Positions 17,001-25,558 of a stretch of DNA of 64,000 nt are shown piece by piece. Location of the stretch: the NCBI RefSeq assembly GCF_004216475.1, contig NZ_CP022303.1:2294001-2358000 (forward strand), written 5' to 3'. Every line of letters starts with the position of its first letter. Positions within the stretch are counted from its first letter, which is position 1. The translations under genes were made by a program, and so were the position numbers. The stretch comes from Thalassococcus sp. S3 (GTDB lineage Bacteria; Pseudomonadota; Alphaproteobacteria; Rhodobacterales; Rhodobacteraceae). Under the pieces are notes generated by a model. That model was not told the DNA's origin and did not search any database. It worked only from the letters and a program-made list of their open reading frames with translations.

Positions 17001-19657
17001 ACGACAAGGCGGCCAAGAAGGTCTTTTGGGATAGCTGGTCGCCGGAACTGCTCAAGTGGTTCACGCAATCGGTAGAGAGTGGGTATCGTTGCTTGAACGG
17101 TAGCGAGCTTTCGCTTCAGTTTGATGGAGCCTGGGTGCATTGCTCAAGTTGCAAGTCAGTCCACCGTCCTATCCCCGGCATTGAAAGCTGTCTGGACTGC
17201 GGAAGCGATACCGTGTCCGCCCTTGATCCAGATGCCGATCGGGTCTTTCTCGCGCGCAAGGGTTTTTATCGCAAACCGGTTACGCAGGCCCTTGAGAACC
17301 CGCCAATGGCACTCATCGCCGCTGAGCACACTGCCCAACTTAACGCGCCCCAAAACGAAGATGTTTTCTCCAAGGCTGAAGAAAATGAACTCTTGTTCCA
17401 GGATATCGCGCTGAGCGGAAGCGGCCTTGGCGGGCGTTCCACCGCTATCGACATTCTATCCAGCACGACGACCATGGAAGTCGGGATCGACCTGGGAGCC
17501 TTGTCAGGCGTGGCCCTAAGGAACATGCCACCCGGGCGCGCCAACTATCAGCAGCGGGCAGGCCGCGCAGGTCGCCGCGGCAATGCCGTGGCCACGGTCG
17601 TCGCGTTCGGAAGCGCAGACAGCCACGATGAACACTATTTCTCCGAGCCCGACGAGATGATCCGGGGCGATGTCGTCGACCCGAAACTGACATTGGACAA
17701 CCCTGAGATCGCGCGCCGCCATATCCGAGCGTTCCTCTTGCAGAGCTATCACCAGGATCGTCTTCCGATCATCGACCCGGAGCAGCCGCACGATCTGTTT
17801 TCGGTTCTCGGAAGCGTTTCAAGCTTCCGGGCGGCGGACTCGCTCTTGAATCGCGACGACTTCGCAGTGTGGCTCGCCAACAACGAGGAGGCGTTGAGGA
17901 CCCGCATAGCCGGTTGGATTCCTGAGCAGCTATCCGAAGACGATCGGGCTCTACTCCTCGGTGAGCTCGTGAAGGATTGCCTTCAAGCTGTCGACGAGGC
18001 CATCGCCCCTGGTCCCGGCGAAGAGGATGAGACCGAAGATGGAGAGGACGACGATACCGCCGGTGATGAAGAAGCAGCTGAGGAAGGAGAAGAACAACCG
18101 CAGCAGGCTTCTACCCCCGGCAAGATGCTGGATCGCCTCCTGTACTGCGGGAAGCTGCCCCGCTACGCGTTTCCGACGGACGTCGCGACCTTTCACGTGT
18201 TCGATCGCGACCGATCCTCTCGGTACCGAAAGATCATGAAGTTCGCGCCCTCGCAAGGTTTGCCAATTGCTCTATCGCAATACGCGCCGGACAAACAGGT
18301 TTGGATTTCGGGCAAGTGTTATACGTCCGGTGCGGTTTACTCAGCTATGGAAAATGATCGGCGCCTCGCTTGGGAGAACAAGCGCCTGTACATGGAATGT
18401 AGCGAGTGCGGTTTTGCACGGACTTTTGGGGAAGGCGAAACGGTCCGTAGCCACGTCATGGACTGCAATGCATGTGGTGGCGAAGAAACGTTCGGGCCTG
18501 CCCGTTACTGGATGCGTCCTCCTGGGTTTGCGCATCCAATCGATGCCGAAGAGATGACTTCGCCTGATGAAATCCCTGAAACCAGCTATGCCACACGCGC
18601 AAAGTTGACAATGGGCACTCCGGGGGATGACGAGGGATGGATCGAAACCGATGACCGCATCCGCAGTCTGAGAACCAGGCGGCACTTGTTAGTGTCGAAT
18701 ACCGGGCCGCAGCAAGAAGGATACGACTATTGCGTCAGATGTGGCAGAATAGAAGCGAGCAACACTCCATCGCCAATTCTAGCTGCGCCTCACCCCAAGC
18801 CTTTTCCGGACGACGACGATAGGCGCATATGCGAAGGTTCTCGCACGAGCCGCCATCTGGTGCTTGGGACGGATTTCATTACGGACATCGCGTTGTTCTC
18901 GATGCGCGTGTCCGCACCGCTCAAGCTAAAGCCAGGCCACTATTCAACGGATGTCGCGTTGCGAACTGTCAGCGAAGCACTTGCCAAAGCCGCATGCCAG
19001 ATACTGGAGATCGAGCCTGGCGAGTTAATGGCCGAGTATCGGCCGGCGCTTACTCCGGCCGGCAAGAGCGGGTTGGAAGCCGAGATCTTCCTCTATGACA
19101 CACTTCCGGGCGGCGCGGGCTTTGCGAGTCAGTTTGCAGATCGCGGACTTGAGCTGTTCCAGCGCGCACTCCAGTTGCTAGAAAGCTGCCCCGAGGACTG
19201 TGACGCTTCGTGCTACCGCTGTTTGCGGAGCTTTAAGAACAAATTCGAACATCGCCTGCTCGACAGGCATGTGGGCGCTGAACTGCTGGAATATCTGCTG
19301 ACAGGACAGAATCCCGGATTCAGCGCTGTACGCCTCAAGCGATCTACAGCCTTGTTGCTGAACGATCTCCTCCGGCGCGACGAGGGGATGGCGACATTCG
19401 AGGCTGGGCCAAAAATCGCCTATGGGAATGGAAAGGCAGTAACGGCTCCAATTCTTGCTGAATGCAAAGGTCGGAAGTTCGTCATTGCACTCTCGGGGCC
19501 GTTGACGACAGGTCATCCCGCTGATCCGGCGATAGCTGAATTTCGCGACATCAGCACCGAGTATCAGGTTCTCGTCGAGAATGAACTCGTTGTTCGTGGC
19601 AACCTTCCAGCGGTGACGCGTGGCATCTATCAGCAAATTACTGGTCAGGGCGAATGA
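14093..19657 (+). CDS. druE: DruE-like giant helicase with DUF1998 domain
   Basis: An 1854-residue superfamily 2 helicase. Walker A TGTGSGKTESF lies near residue 117 and the DEAH box VVLDEAHLYRGAAGAEVG near 343. The second RecA lobe ends in GRANYQQRAGRAGRRG near 1150. Cysteine pairs that may bind zinc occur near 560-600 (CGCG, CRNCGTAY), 695 (CAVCGK) and 1020-1045 (CSSCK, CLDCGS). An acidic low-complexity spacer spans about 1308-1345. The C-terminal DUF1998 region ends in the four-cysteine cluster CPEDCDASCYRCLRSF near 1700. Size and domain order match DruE, the core of all Druantia types. AAGGGGGA precedes the ATG. The stop overlaps the PIN gene start. Confidence 0.9.
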   Translation: MQTIKETIENLHGSLSDYIEATYHISAPSLIAQRQRLLERDGVIHRVPYLESTPKYQAGDTFGSIVGLPLAAQTLFSRLSSPSEGLPRLIYDPPYKHQAESLRHNLIDGKNLVIMTGTGSGKTESFLLPILGKFAQEAQTRPSVFAEQPAMRALIMYPMNALVNDQLGRLRALLGDPRLVSSFKEWCGRPPRFARYTSRTPYAGIRTSKKDSSRLQSFDSFYVDVLRRADSNDAEEKAQAVELLTALKDRGKWPAKPDLEAWFGQKGSAWQDRKTGEFVRAVTLPDDSELLTRHEVHAAPPDLLVTNYSMLEYMLMRPIERAIFDRTREWLTDNPNETFLVVLDEAHLYRGAAGAEVGLLLRRLRDRIGVPEDRFRIICATASFKDADYAPAFGSQLSGVPAHTFVPIEGTLDLKEGVGKGTSEDAEALSGIDLSAFYEADTDDAKLALIMPLLDYRGITGAESTERGLFDALKSFPAMCALINATMKEARPIAELGAFLFADDVPAKTADEAVTVLMALGSVARPEPSLPGLLPCRIHNFFRGLPGLWVCMDPNCSELSEDQRDGICGKMYSQPLEECGCGARVLELFTCRNCGTAYARAYTDDVDSPRALWSEPGEQLRMASGETSPLLPIDLLLEQPAHDDGAEPADYDLETGQLNPNSPGPRMRTIFIRQDRLNDTADDENENDNSFESRGQFTPCAVCGKTARFGRSYVQDHQTKGDQPFQALLARQIQIQPPGPKEATAFAPLRGRKVLAFSDSRQVAARLAPNLQMYSERDSLRPLIISGFNWLKEQDAIRPHLNLDDLYFGVLLASKRLNVRLRPEMRGGENFDAEEVVDEAVRQDELEDPSTLLSLLLEIRAHRPPESLLSSMLTTLTHRFWGMESLALATLKESDRHTTKILGLPPIPGFAETDEAKLAIARYWLRCWSNNGFRLAQMPGTWTNRPPSEGFRVKPRNPKAKIKAIESVIDDKAAKKVFWDSWSPELLKWFTQSVESGYRCLNGSELSLQFDGAWVHCSSCKSVHRPIPGIESCLDCGSDTVSALDPDADRVFLARKGFYRKPVTQALENPPMALIAAEHTAQLNAPQNEDVFSKAEENELLFQDIALSGSGLGGRSTAIDILSSTTTMEVGIDLGALSGVALRNMPPGRANYQQRAGRAGRRGNAVATVVAFGSADSHDEHYFSEPDEMIRGDVVDPKLTLDNPEIARRHIRAFLLQSYHQDRLPIIDPEQPHDLFSVLGSVSSFRAADSLLNRDDFAVWLANNEEALRTRIAGWIPEQLSEDDRALLLGELVKDCLQAVDEAIAPGPGEEDETEDGEDDDTAGDEEAAEEGEEQPQQASTPGKMLDRLLYCGKLPRYAFPTDVATFHVFDRDRSSRYRKIMKFAPSQGLPIALSQYAPDKQVWISGKCYTSGAVYSAMENDRRLAWENKRLYMECSECGFARTFGEGETVRSHVMDCNACGGEETFGPARYWMRPPGFAHPIDAEEMTSPDEIPETSYATRAKLTMGTPGDDEGWIETDDRIRSLRTRRHLLVSNTGPQQEGYDYCVRCGRIEASNTPSPILAAPHPKPFPDDDDRRICEGSRTSRHLVLGTDFITDIALFSMRVSAPLKLKPGHYSTDVALRTVSEALAKAACQILEIEPGELMAEYRPALTPAGKSGLEAEIFLYDTLPGGAGFASQFADRGLELFQRALQLLESCPEDCDASCYRCLRSFKNKFEHRLLDRHVGAELLEYLLTGQNPGFSAVRLKRSTALLLNDLLRRDEGMATFEAGPKIAYGNGKAVTAPILAECKGRKFVIALSGPLTTGHPADPAIAEFRDISTEYQVLVENELVVRGNLPAVTRGIYQQITGQGE

Positions 19658-20397
19658 ATGAAGCGTCTGCGCTGGAAGGGGAAAACGATCCGGTGCGGCG
19701 GCTCGAAATCATTGAAGAAGCGCTAAGGCCTCCTGAACCTCAATTGCTAGATACATGTGTCTTGCAAAACCTCGACTGGGTTGATCGCCAAATCGAGGAG
19801 CCGAAAGACACTTCTTGGTGCGATGAAGAGTACGCCGTTTTGTGTGGTCGCTTCGGACAGCAGTTGGCAGATGATCTCATCGATTTGGGCTACCTGTACA
19901 AGCAATTCGAATGGCGCGGTGGATACCCTTGGTTGGTATGCGAAACCAATTTCAAGGAAATAGGCCGTGCAAGAGGTACACACGCCGCCAGACTTAAAGA
20001 CATAGTGACGTTCTTACATGGTCACCAAGATGATTGGGTACTGGACTCCTATGGCGGTTCAACTCCGCGGCTTCTGTGGCGAAAAGGCTTGAAATTTGTC
20101 TCCCCGCTGATGCTGAAAGGCCTCGGAATTAGCCGCCCTGAGCAGCTCTTCCAATCTGATGGCCCCCTTAGTTTTTTGCATGATGAAGGCGATAGACAGA
20201 TCGCTGGCACAGCGATTTATGCGAATGTGCCCGCCGTTCTAACGACGGATAGGAGCACCTTCTGGAAATACCGAAACAATCTAAGTGACTTCGGATTGCT
20301 GGTGCTGCGGCCGTCCGAGCTCTTGCAGGGTTACGACGCTTATTGGGGAGCCGTCGATGAAGAGATGGAGCGTCGGAGATCGTATGAACAGCTATGA
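19654..20397 (+). CDS. PIN-domain protein coupled to DruE
   Basis: A 247-residue protein with features of a PIN-fold nuclease: LLDTCVLQNLDWVD near residue 31 supplies the first acidic residue, ETNFKEI near 98 a second, and DEGDRQIAGTAIYANVPAVL near 177-197 followed by TTDRSTF supplies the last cluster. PIN nucleases usually cleave RNA, sometimes DNA. The start ATG overlaps the druE stop (ATGA), so translation is coupled. No antitoxin-like partner is adjacent. I do not know of a PIN protein among the described Druantia subunits, so this looks like an added effector or a lineage-specific component. The fold assignment is by motif only. Confidence 0.65.
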   Translation: MNEASALEGENDPVRRLEIIEEALRPPEPQLLDTCVLQNLDWVDRQIEEPKDTSWCDEEYAVLCGRFGQQLADDLIDLGYLYKQFEWRGGYPWLVCETNFKEIGRARGTHAARLKDIVTFLHGHQDDWVLDSYGGSTPRLLWRKGLKFVSPLMLKGLGISRPEQLFQSDGPLSFLHDEGDRQIAGTAIYANVPAVLTTDRSTFWKYRNNLSDFGLLVLRPSELLQGYDAYWGAVDEEMERRRSYEQL

Positions 20398-20409
20398 AAT
20401 GGTCGTCCG

Positions 20410-22374
20410 TTGATTGAGATTGTAGGAGTAGGTGAGGGAAAAGAGCATGAAGCTGCGCTGCATTTGCGTAAGCAAGTGCTTGCCGTCTGGCCCGACCTCA
20501 GCCAGCACCCCGACGATCATGTGAAGATCTTCGTTGGGCTCAAGCTTTACGGACATCCGATCGAAGACATCGACCTTTTTGTTGTGGGGCAGTTCTCCGA
20601 GCCACGCGAGTTTGACATTGAGTTCAAATTCTATCCCCGTGAGGGCGAGCCATTCGTCCCGAGACGCGCTTCGGTGCGCAACTTCGCTCTTGTCATCGAA
20701 GCTAAGTCACACGACGCGACGGGGGTGAAATTTGACGATAAAGTCGCTTCGGTAAAGTACCCCAGAGGCTGGGAGTGCGTGACCGAGAAAGCTCGGCAGC
20801 AGGTATTTGAACTGAAGAAATATCTTGCGCGAAACGGCGTGCCGAAAATCTATCTCCAAGACTTGATTTTCTTTTCCGGACTCCGTGAATCCGATCTCCC
20901 CAAACGACCGCACAACTGCTTCGCCATCGACGCAAGCTTTGAACGCATTCTAAACATCTTGGGCCAGGTGTCGTCTCCGTCAAATAATAACCGACGGGTA
21001 ACGCTAGGCTTCGGCTCGGAGGACGTTTTCGATTCTATAATCTCACCGGAAACCGCTTTGCTTCAGACCATGGAGCCGACGCCACTTGATCGCCGACGCA
21101 TGGATCGCATTGTCAAGGCTGCACTGCCTGAGGCTTGGCTCGACGACCTGACAAACAGGCAAATCGTAGTCCGTGGTAGGGGTGGCGTTGGGAAGACCGT
21201 CATTCTTCTCCAGATGGCGTATCGCGCCTATGACAGCAATCGGATGCGGTCGCTCTTGCTGACGTACAACAAGGCACTTGTTGCCGACATGAGGCGTACG
21301 ATGGCGCTGCTCGGAGTCCCTCACCAGATCGAAAAAGGCGGGATTCGAATTGAAACGGTGCACGCGTTCGTGGGTCGTCTTATGCTTGAACTCGGAATAA
21401 TTGAAAACTACGATGGTTTTCTTGAGCGCTACGAGGAACACAAGGAAACATTGCTGGAGTACATTCGTAGCGGAGCGCTTTCCGGTGACGACCTTGAGAG
21501 CGTCTTTCAAGACCACGCCGATGACTTCGCTTGGGACACAATCTTTGTCGATGAAGGGCAAGATTGGCCGTCCAATGAGATCGACGTCCTGCGGGCGGTG
21601 TATCAACCAGAACGTATCGTTGTGGCCGACGGAGTCGATCAATATGTGCGAGCATCCGTAGCGGATTGGTCATCCGGGCTTGTACGGGAAAAATTGCGAT
21701 CACGGCGGTTGCGGCGGTGTCTGAGGATGAAGGCCAATCTCGCGCATTTCGTGGCCGATTACGCCGACGCCCTTGGCCTTCAAAACTGGGACCTCGAACC
21801 AAATCCAGACGCCAATGGTGGCCGCGTCATCATCGTTGAAGGGGACATGGCAACCCAAACGGCACTGTTGAATCAAGTATTCGGTGAAGCTGCGGAACTT
21901 GGAAACTATCCTGTCGACTTGCTTGCCTGTGTACCGCCATCATTGGTGATCCGCGATGGGGAAGATGCATACTCAGTTCCTGGGCGGACCATTCGCCAGA
22001 ATGGAGGTGCCGTCTGGGACGCATCATCGTCTGATGTCCGGGAGATTTACCCAACGGAGCGCGACGCATTGCGGATCGTGCAGTACGACTCCTGCCGCGG
22101 GCTCGAAGGGTGGACTGTGATCAACTATGCCTTCGATGACTTCTATGAATACAAATTCGACCAATGGTTGGCTTCGCCGCCGGATTTAGGGGGGCTATTT
22201 GAGTCTAAGGAGGAGTTGGCCGCAGCCTTTGCTACGCAGTGGATGATGATCCCTCTGACGCGGGCGATGGATACATTAGTCATAAATGTATCGCAGCGAT
22301 CCTCAGTCGTGAAAGATGCACTTAGGAGTGTTCACAAACGACGGTCTGATTTTGTTGAGTGGGTCACATTGTAG
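20410..22374 (+). CDS. NERD-like nuclease fused to UvrD-type helicase
   Basis: A 654-residue protein. The N-terminus (about 10-110) looks like a NERD/PD-(D/E)xK nuclease: IEDIDLFVVGQF near 52-62 gives the Asp, and FALVIEAKSHD near 92-102 gives the ExK. An SF1 helicase follows: Walker A VRGRGGVGKTVILL near 256, Walker B TIFVDEGQDWPSNEID near 378, SCRGLEGWTVINY near 560 and a final MIPLTRAMDTLVINV near 620. Such proteins occur alone in defence islands and combine DNA or RNA unwinding with cleavage. The only suitable start in frame is TTG at 20410, 12 bp after the PIN stop, so it is the last gene of the operon. Described Druantia systems lack it as far as I know. Confidence 0.75.
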   Translation: MIEIVGVGEGKEHEAALHLRKQVLAVWPDLSQHPDDHVKIFVGLKLYGHPIEDIDLFVVGQFSEPREFDIEFKFYPREGEPFVPRRASVRNFALVIEAKSHDATGVKFDDKVASVKYPRGWECVTEKARQQVFELKKYLARNGVPKIYLQDLIFFSGLRESDLPKRPHNCFAIDASFERILNILGQVSSPSNNNRRVTLGFGSEDVFDSIISPETALLQTMEPTPLDRRRMDRIVKAALPEAWLDDLTNRQIVVRGRGGVGKTVILLQMAYRAYDSNRMRSLLLTYNKALVADMRRTMALLGVPHQIEKGGIRIETVHAFVGRLMLELGIIENYDGFLERYEEHKETLLEYIRSGALSGDDLESVFQDHADDFAWDTIFVDEGQDWPSNEIDVLRAVYQPERIVVADGVDQYVRASVADWSSGLVREKLRSRRLRRCLRMKANLAHFVADYADALGLQNWDLEPNPDANGGRVIIVEGDMATQTALLNQVFGEAAELGNYPVDLLACVPPSLVIRDGEDAYSVPGRTIRQNGGAVWDASSSDVREIYPTERDALRIVQYDSCRGLEGWTVINYAFDDFYEYKFDQWLASPPDLGGLFESKEELAAAFATQWMMIPLTRAMDTLVINVSQRSSVVKDALRSVHKRRSDFVEWVTL

Positions 22375-22639
22375 GAGAATTTAAGAGCACGGGCGGTCTG
22401 GTCGCTGGTTTTGATTCTGTCAGCATGTCGTTGATCGCGCTCCGCCGCGTCTGCCGGTTAAGCGTGTAGTTGTTCCGCCTGAACTCAGCTCCTTCAAGTA
22501 GTGCCTTCACGTAACCCGACACGGTGTCAGCGGCCATGATCAAGGTCGAGTCCAGCGTGTGAATGTATTTGCTCGTGACGGATCCTTTGGCGTGTCCGAC
22601 GAAGGCGGCAAGCCGACGAATTTCTCCCGCCACGCTGCT
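22364..22639 (-). pseudogene. Truncated integrase C-terminus
   Basis: On the minus strand this encodes about 80 residues that match the last part of the intact integrase at 24230-25558. From AAFVGHAKGSVTSKY to the shared SAINDML, 57 of 63 residues are identical by my alignment, with many silent differences. The catalytic Arg and His boxes and the whole N-terminus are missing; homology stops near 22610-22640. It is therefore the 3' remnant of a related integrase gene, not a functional gene. Its stop region overlaps the end of the NERD-helicase gene by about 10 bp. It marks an old element end. Confidence 0.85.
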
Positions 22640-22660
22640 AAGTACAATCACAGCATCTAG

Positions 22661-24070
22661 TCAGTTAATTCCTGCGTCGCCGAGCAGATCACCCATCGAA
22701 TTGTTGGGTGTGGGTGTCCAACTCACGAGGCGGTCAGCGATGGTGCAGATGCAGCGTGCGAACGCAACGCGTGCACGTTGAATGTCGACTGCATGGTCGG
22801 GTTCGCCAGTGTGTACGATTGAACTGCGAGCATAGTAGATCGCCTCAACGCTGCTTTGATACGCATCAACGCCCGGCACGCCCTTCATGCAGATGCCTAC
22901 TCGGCGGCTGAGTCTCTTTGCGATGTTTGGGGCATACTGATCGGTGAGCAAGGTCTCGAACGCTACCGCGAGAGCTACGATTGCCTCGGCTTCATTGGCC
23001 CGTGCGCTGAAGGACTGTCGAAACCAGTCTATGGCCGTGACAAGACGACGGTAGAGACGATTTTCGGCCTTGGAACCTGAAGTGAGATTTACATGGAGGA
23101 AGTAGCCACGCTCAATGGCTTTCAGCGCGCGAGTAACGTGTGCACCGAGCCGTTTCATCCGGTTTGTCGTCAGGGCCTGCGTTGATAAGCTGGCAGAAAT
23201 ATCTGAAAGCCGCGCGAGATCCAGAGCGGATAGATTCATTGGAACCCGCCTGACTTCAATGCGCCGACCATTAATCGCTTCTCCGATGAAATAGTGCGCG
23301 ATATCGAGCGTCTCAAAGTTGTTGACGAAGGCGGACGAGCGGTGTCGGTCCAACGGACCTGCCGTCTCCACAGCCAAAGTGTGCAACATCAAGATCTGTG
23401 CAGCTGCAATCCGGATCTTCAGCTCATAGACGAACTGGTTTTCGTACATGTCACCTGTGAAGGAAGTAATCCGCACCAATAGGAGCGGATTTCTCCCAAA
23501 CCATTTTGCTGAGTAGGCAAAATGGCGTAGGTCCCATTTGTCGATGCGCTGCTTGATCCCGAGACCTCGAGCCATTCGCTGGACGCTCGCGGCTGCCGCG
23601 TCGAAGGAGTGGCTCTGTGTCGTAACGGCAAATCCCGCAGATCGAAAAATCGCATCAGCGCGAAGACTGCTCGTGCGCGACAGGAATGACGGCATTTCCA
23701 TACCAAAGCCGGTAAGTGGGTAGAGTACGAAACCAGGACGATCGGCTCGCGCAGCAGACAAGTTTGCGATCACCTGTTTGGCGGTGTTTCCAGCGCCGGT
23801 CTTAGCTACATGCAGTATTGCATCGTCGAGAAGTGATCGCCCGATGTAGATTTCGTTGGACCACAGCTTCCTCGCCAGCGCGATACGCAGCTGTACGATA
23901 TGATACTCAATGGCTCTCCGGTCTTGATCAGAGATCTTCTTTTCATCTGTGACCAGTTCTTCGACACCGTCGAATTGAGCTAGAAGGTTGTGTTTCGCCT
24001 TAAGAAAATCGTCTGACGCCTTTAGTTTTTTCCCTAGAGGGATGCTCAAATTTGTGAGATCGACTGTCAT
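22661..24070 (-). CDS. HEPN-domain protein (ApeA-like), candidate effector
   Basis: A 469-residue protein. The C-terminal 120 residues look like an ApeA-type HEPN domain: EAIVALAVAFETLLTDQ, a basic RLSRRVGICMKG helix, and IYYARSSIVHTGE, which gives the catalytic R-x4-H motif (Arg415, His420). HEPN proteins with this motif are usually metal-independent RNases, and ApeA is a described abortive-infection factor. The N-terminal 330 residues are unassigned. The gene is alone on the minus strand between the intact integrase and the integrase remnant. A weak AAGAG ribosome site precedes the ATG at 24070. The 159 bp upstream are AT-rich and should hold its promoter. The HEPN call is good; the defence role is inferred. 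Confidence 0.65.
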   Translation of the reverse strand: MTVDLTNLSIPLGKKLKASDDFLKAKHNLLAQFDGVEELVTDEKKISDQDRRAIEYHIVQLRIALARKLWSNEIYIGRSLLDDAILHVAKTGAGNTAKQVIANLSAARADRPGFVLYPLTGFGMEMPSFLSRTSSLRADAIFRSAGFAVTTQSHSFDAAAASVQRMARGLGIKQRIDKWDLRHFAYSAKWFGRNPLLLVRITSFTGDMYENQFVYELKIRIAAAQILMLHTLAVETAGPLDRHRSSAFVNNFETLDIAHYFIGEAINGRRIEVRRVPMNLSALDLARLSDISASLSTQALTTNRMKRLGAHVTRALKAIERGYFLHVNLTSGSKAENRLYRRLVTAIDWFRQSFSARANEAEAIVALAVAFETLLTDQYAPNIAKRLSRRVGICMKGVPGVDAYQSSVEAIYYARSSIVHTGEPDHAVDIQRARVAFARCICTIADRLVSWTPTPNNSMGDLLGDAGIN

Positions 24071-24229
24071 GCATCTAGCTCTTTAAGGCCTAGCTCGATC
24101 TATGCCAGAAATAGTTCCAAAGTTCAGCCATTTAAGTGGGCTATACATCACGATTAAAAAATTCTGGCTTACGGTTCGGCGTGACTACATCGAAATCGCG
24201 ATAGTGACTGATGTCTCGATGACCCTCGT

Positions 24230-25558
24230 CTAGGATGCCGTCGTCGGTCGCGCGTCGATCAGCATATCGTTGATTGCGCTCCGCCGTGTCTGTCGGTCAA
24301 GCGTGTACGTGTTTCGCCTGAACTCGACTCCTTCGAGCAACGCTTTCACGTAGCCCGATACTGTATCGGCGGCCATGATAAGGGTCGAATCCAACGTGTG
24401 GACATACTTGCTTGTTACCGAACCCTTGGCATGACCAATTAGTGCGGCGATGGTGATTTCGGTGAAGCCGAGGTCATTGGCGACGCTGGCGAAGCTGTGC
24501 CGCAAGACATGGGGCGTGACATCCCAGAGCGGAGTGTCGGCGAAGAGCTTCTTCCAACTTTGCGGAAAGTTCCCGATGGCGTTGTCCTCACCTTGACCGG
24601 GAAAGACATAGGTCCCCTCCCGCTTAAGGCGCGCGGACTCAAGATAGTCGATGACCGGTAAGCCGACTGGTCGCACAGATGCACCTTCCTTGCTGTCTTT
24701 CAGACGCAGGCAACTGCCTTCGATATCGACCTCGCTCCACCGCAGACTGATGATCTCGCCACGCCTACAGCCGGTCAGGGCGATGAGACGGAGGATCTCG
24801 GCGTGGATGCCGAAGTGGCTGTCATGCTGCACGTCCTTAAGAATGCGACCCAGCGTCCGGTACTCCGCTTCACTCAGTCGTCGGTCCCGCACCTTGTATC
24901 GCGGCTTCTTCAGGCCGTGGGTCGGGTTCTGGTCGATGATCCCGGTTTCGATTGCGTAGGTGAAGATGCCGCCGAGAAGGCCCATAGTGCGGATGGCAGT
25001 GCCAGGTCCGCCGCGCACGATCGCTTTGCCACGCAGCTTCTCCGTCTTCATCACGACGCGCGTCTTTCCGGCGATGATGTCCTTCATCAGGTTGTTCATG
25101 TCCGGTTTGGTGATGTCCTTGATCCTCCGCGTACCAAGCAACGGGATAATGTGTCGGCGGATGCGACCGACGTCTGTCGCGACGGTGGTCGCCTTCTTGG
25201 GCCGGCCGCCTTTCCCGAGAACAAGGCCTGCTTCCATGTCGGCGATGTACTGTTCGCAGAGCTCGCGAACGGTCACCGCACGGCGTTCCTCTTCTCTTTC
25301 GGCAGCGGGGTCTTCTCCCTGAGCGATCTGGCCAAGCAATGCCTTTGCTTCACGGCGAGCAGTTTCGGGTGTCCAAACACCATGGAGTCCGATCGTGTAG
25401 CGCCGCGAGCGACCTTTCGCTCTGTACTGGATGAGATAGCTACGCTTCCCAGAGGGATAGACACGAAGACCGAAACCCGGCAGTTCGTCGTCCCAGACAA
25501 CGTGGCCTTTGCTCTGCGGCTCGACTGCCTCGACAAACCGTTTGGTTAGTTTGGTCAT
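24230..25558 (-). CDS. int: Tyrosine integrase of the element
   Basis: A 442-residue phage-type tyrosine recombinase. An N-terminal DUF4102-like arm-binding domain (FVEAVEPQSKGHVVWDDEL, then GFGLRVYPSGKRSYLIQYR) is followed by a core-binding domain and a catalytic domain. The latter has ALTGCRRGEIISLRW (Arg), TPHVLRHSFASVAND (HxLR) and GHAKGSVTSKYVHTLD (His/Tyr), all intact. I chose ATG 25558 with GGGAG just upstream, over a start at 25603. The gene lies 178 bp from the tRNA-Arg fragment, as expected for an enzyme that inserts the element at that tRNA. A truncated homologue lies at 22364-22639. Confidence 0.9.
   Translation of the reverse strand: MTKLTKRFVEAVEPQSKGHVVWDDELPGFGLRVYPSGKRSYLIQYRAKGRSRRYTIGLHGVWTPETARREAKALLGQIAQGEDPAAEREEERRAVTVRELCEQYIADMEAGLVLGKGGRPKKATTVATDVGRIRRHIIPLLGTRRIKDITKPDMNNLMKDIIAGKTRVVMKTEKLRGKAIVRGGPGTAIRTMGLLGGIFTYAIETGIIDQNPTHGLKKPRYKVRDRRLSEAEYRTLGRILKDVQHDSHFGIHAEILRLIALTGCRRGEIISLRWSEVDIEGSCLRLKDSKEGASVRPVGLPVIDYLESARLKREGTYVFPGQGEDNAIGNFPQSWKKLFADTPLWDVTPHVLRHSFASVANDLGFTEITIAALIGHAKGSVTSKYVHTLDSTLIMAADTVSGYVKALLEGVEFRRNTYTLDRQTRRSAINDMLIDARPTTAS

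Noticed and set aside
14093-19657. DISARM (DrmA/DrmB) or Dpd helicase as an alternative for the giant helicase
   Set aside because: In DISARM the helicase and DUF1998 are on separate proteins with a PLD protein and methylase nearby, and Dpd has queuine-type genes; none are present. The DUF4338 gene in the same operon points to Druantia.
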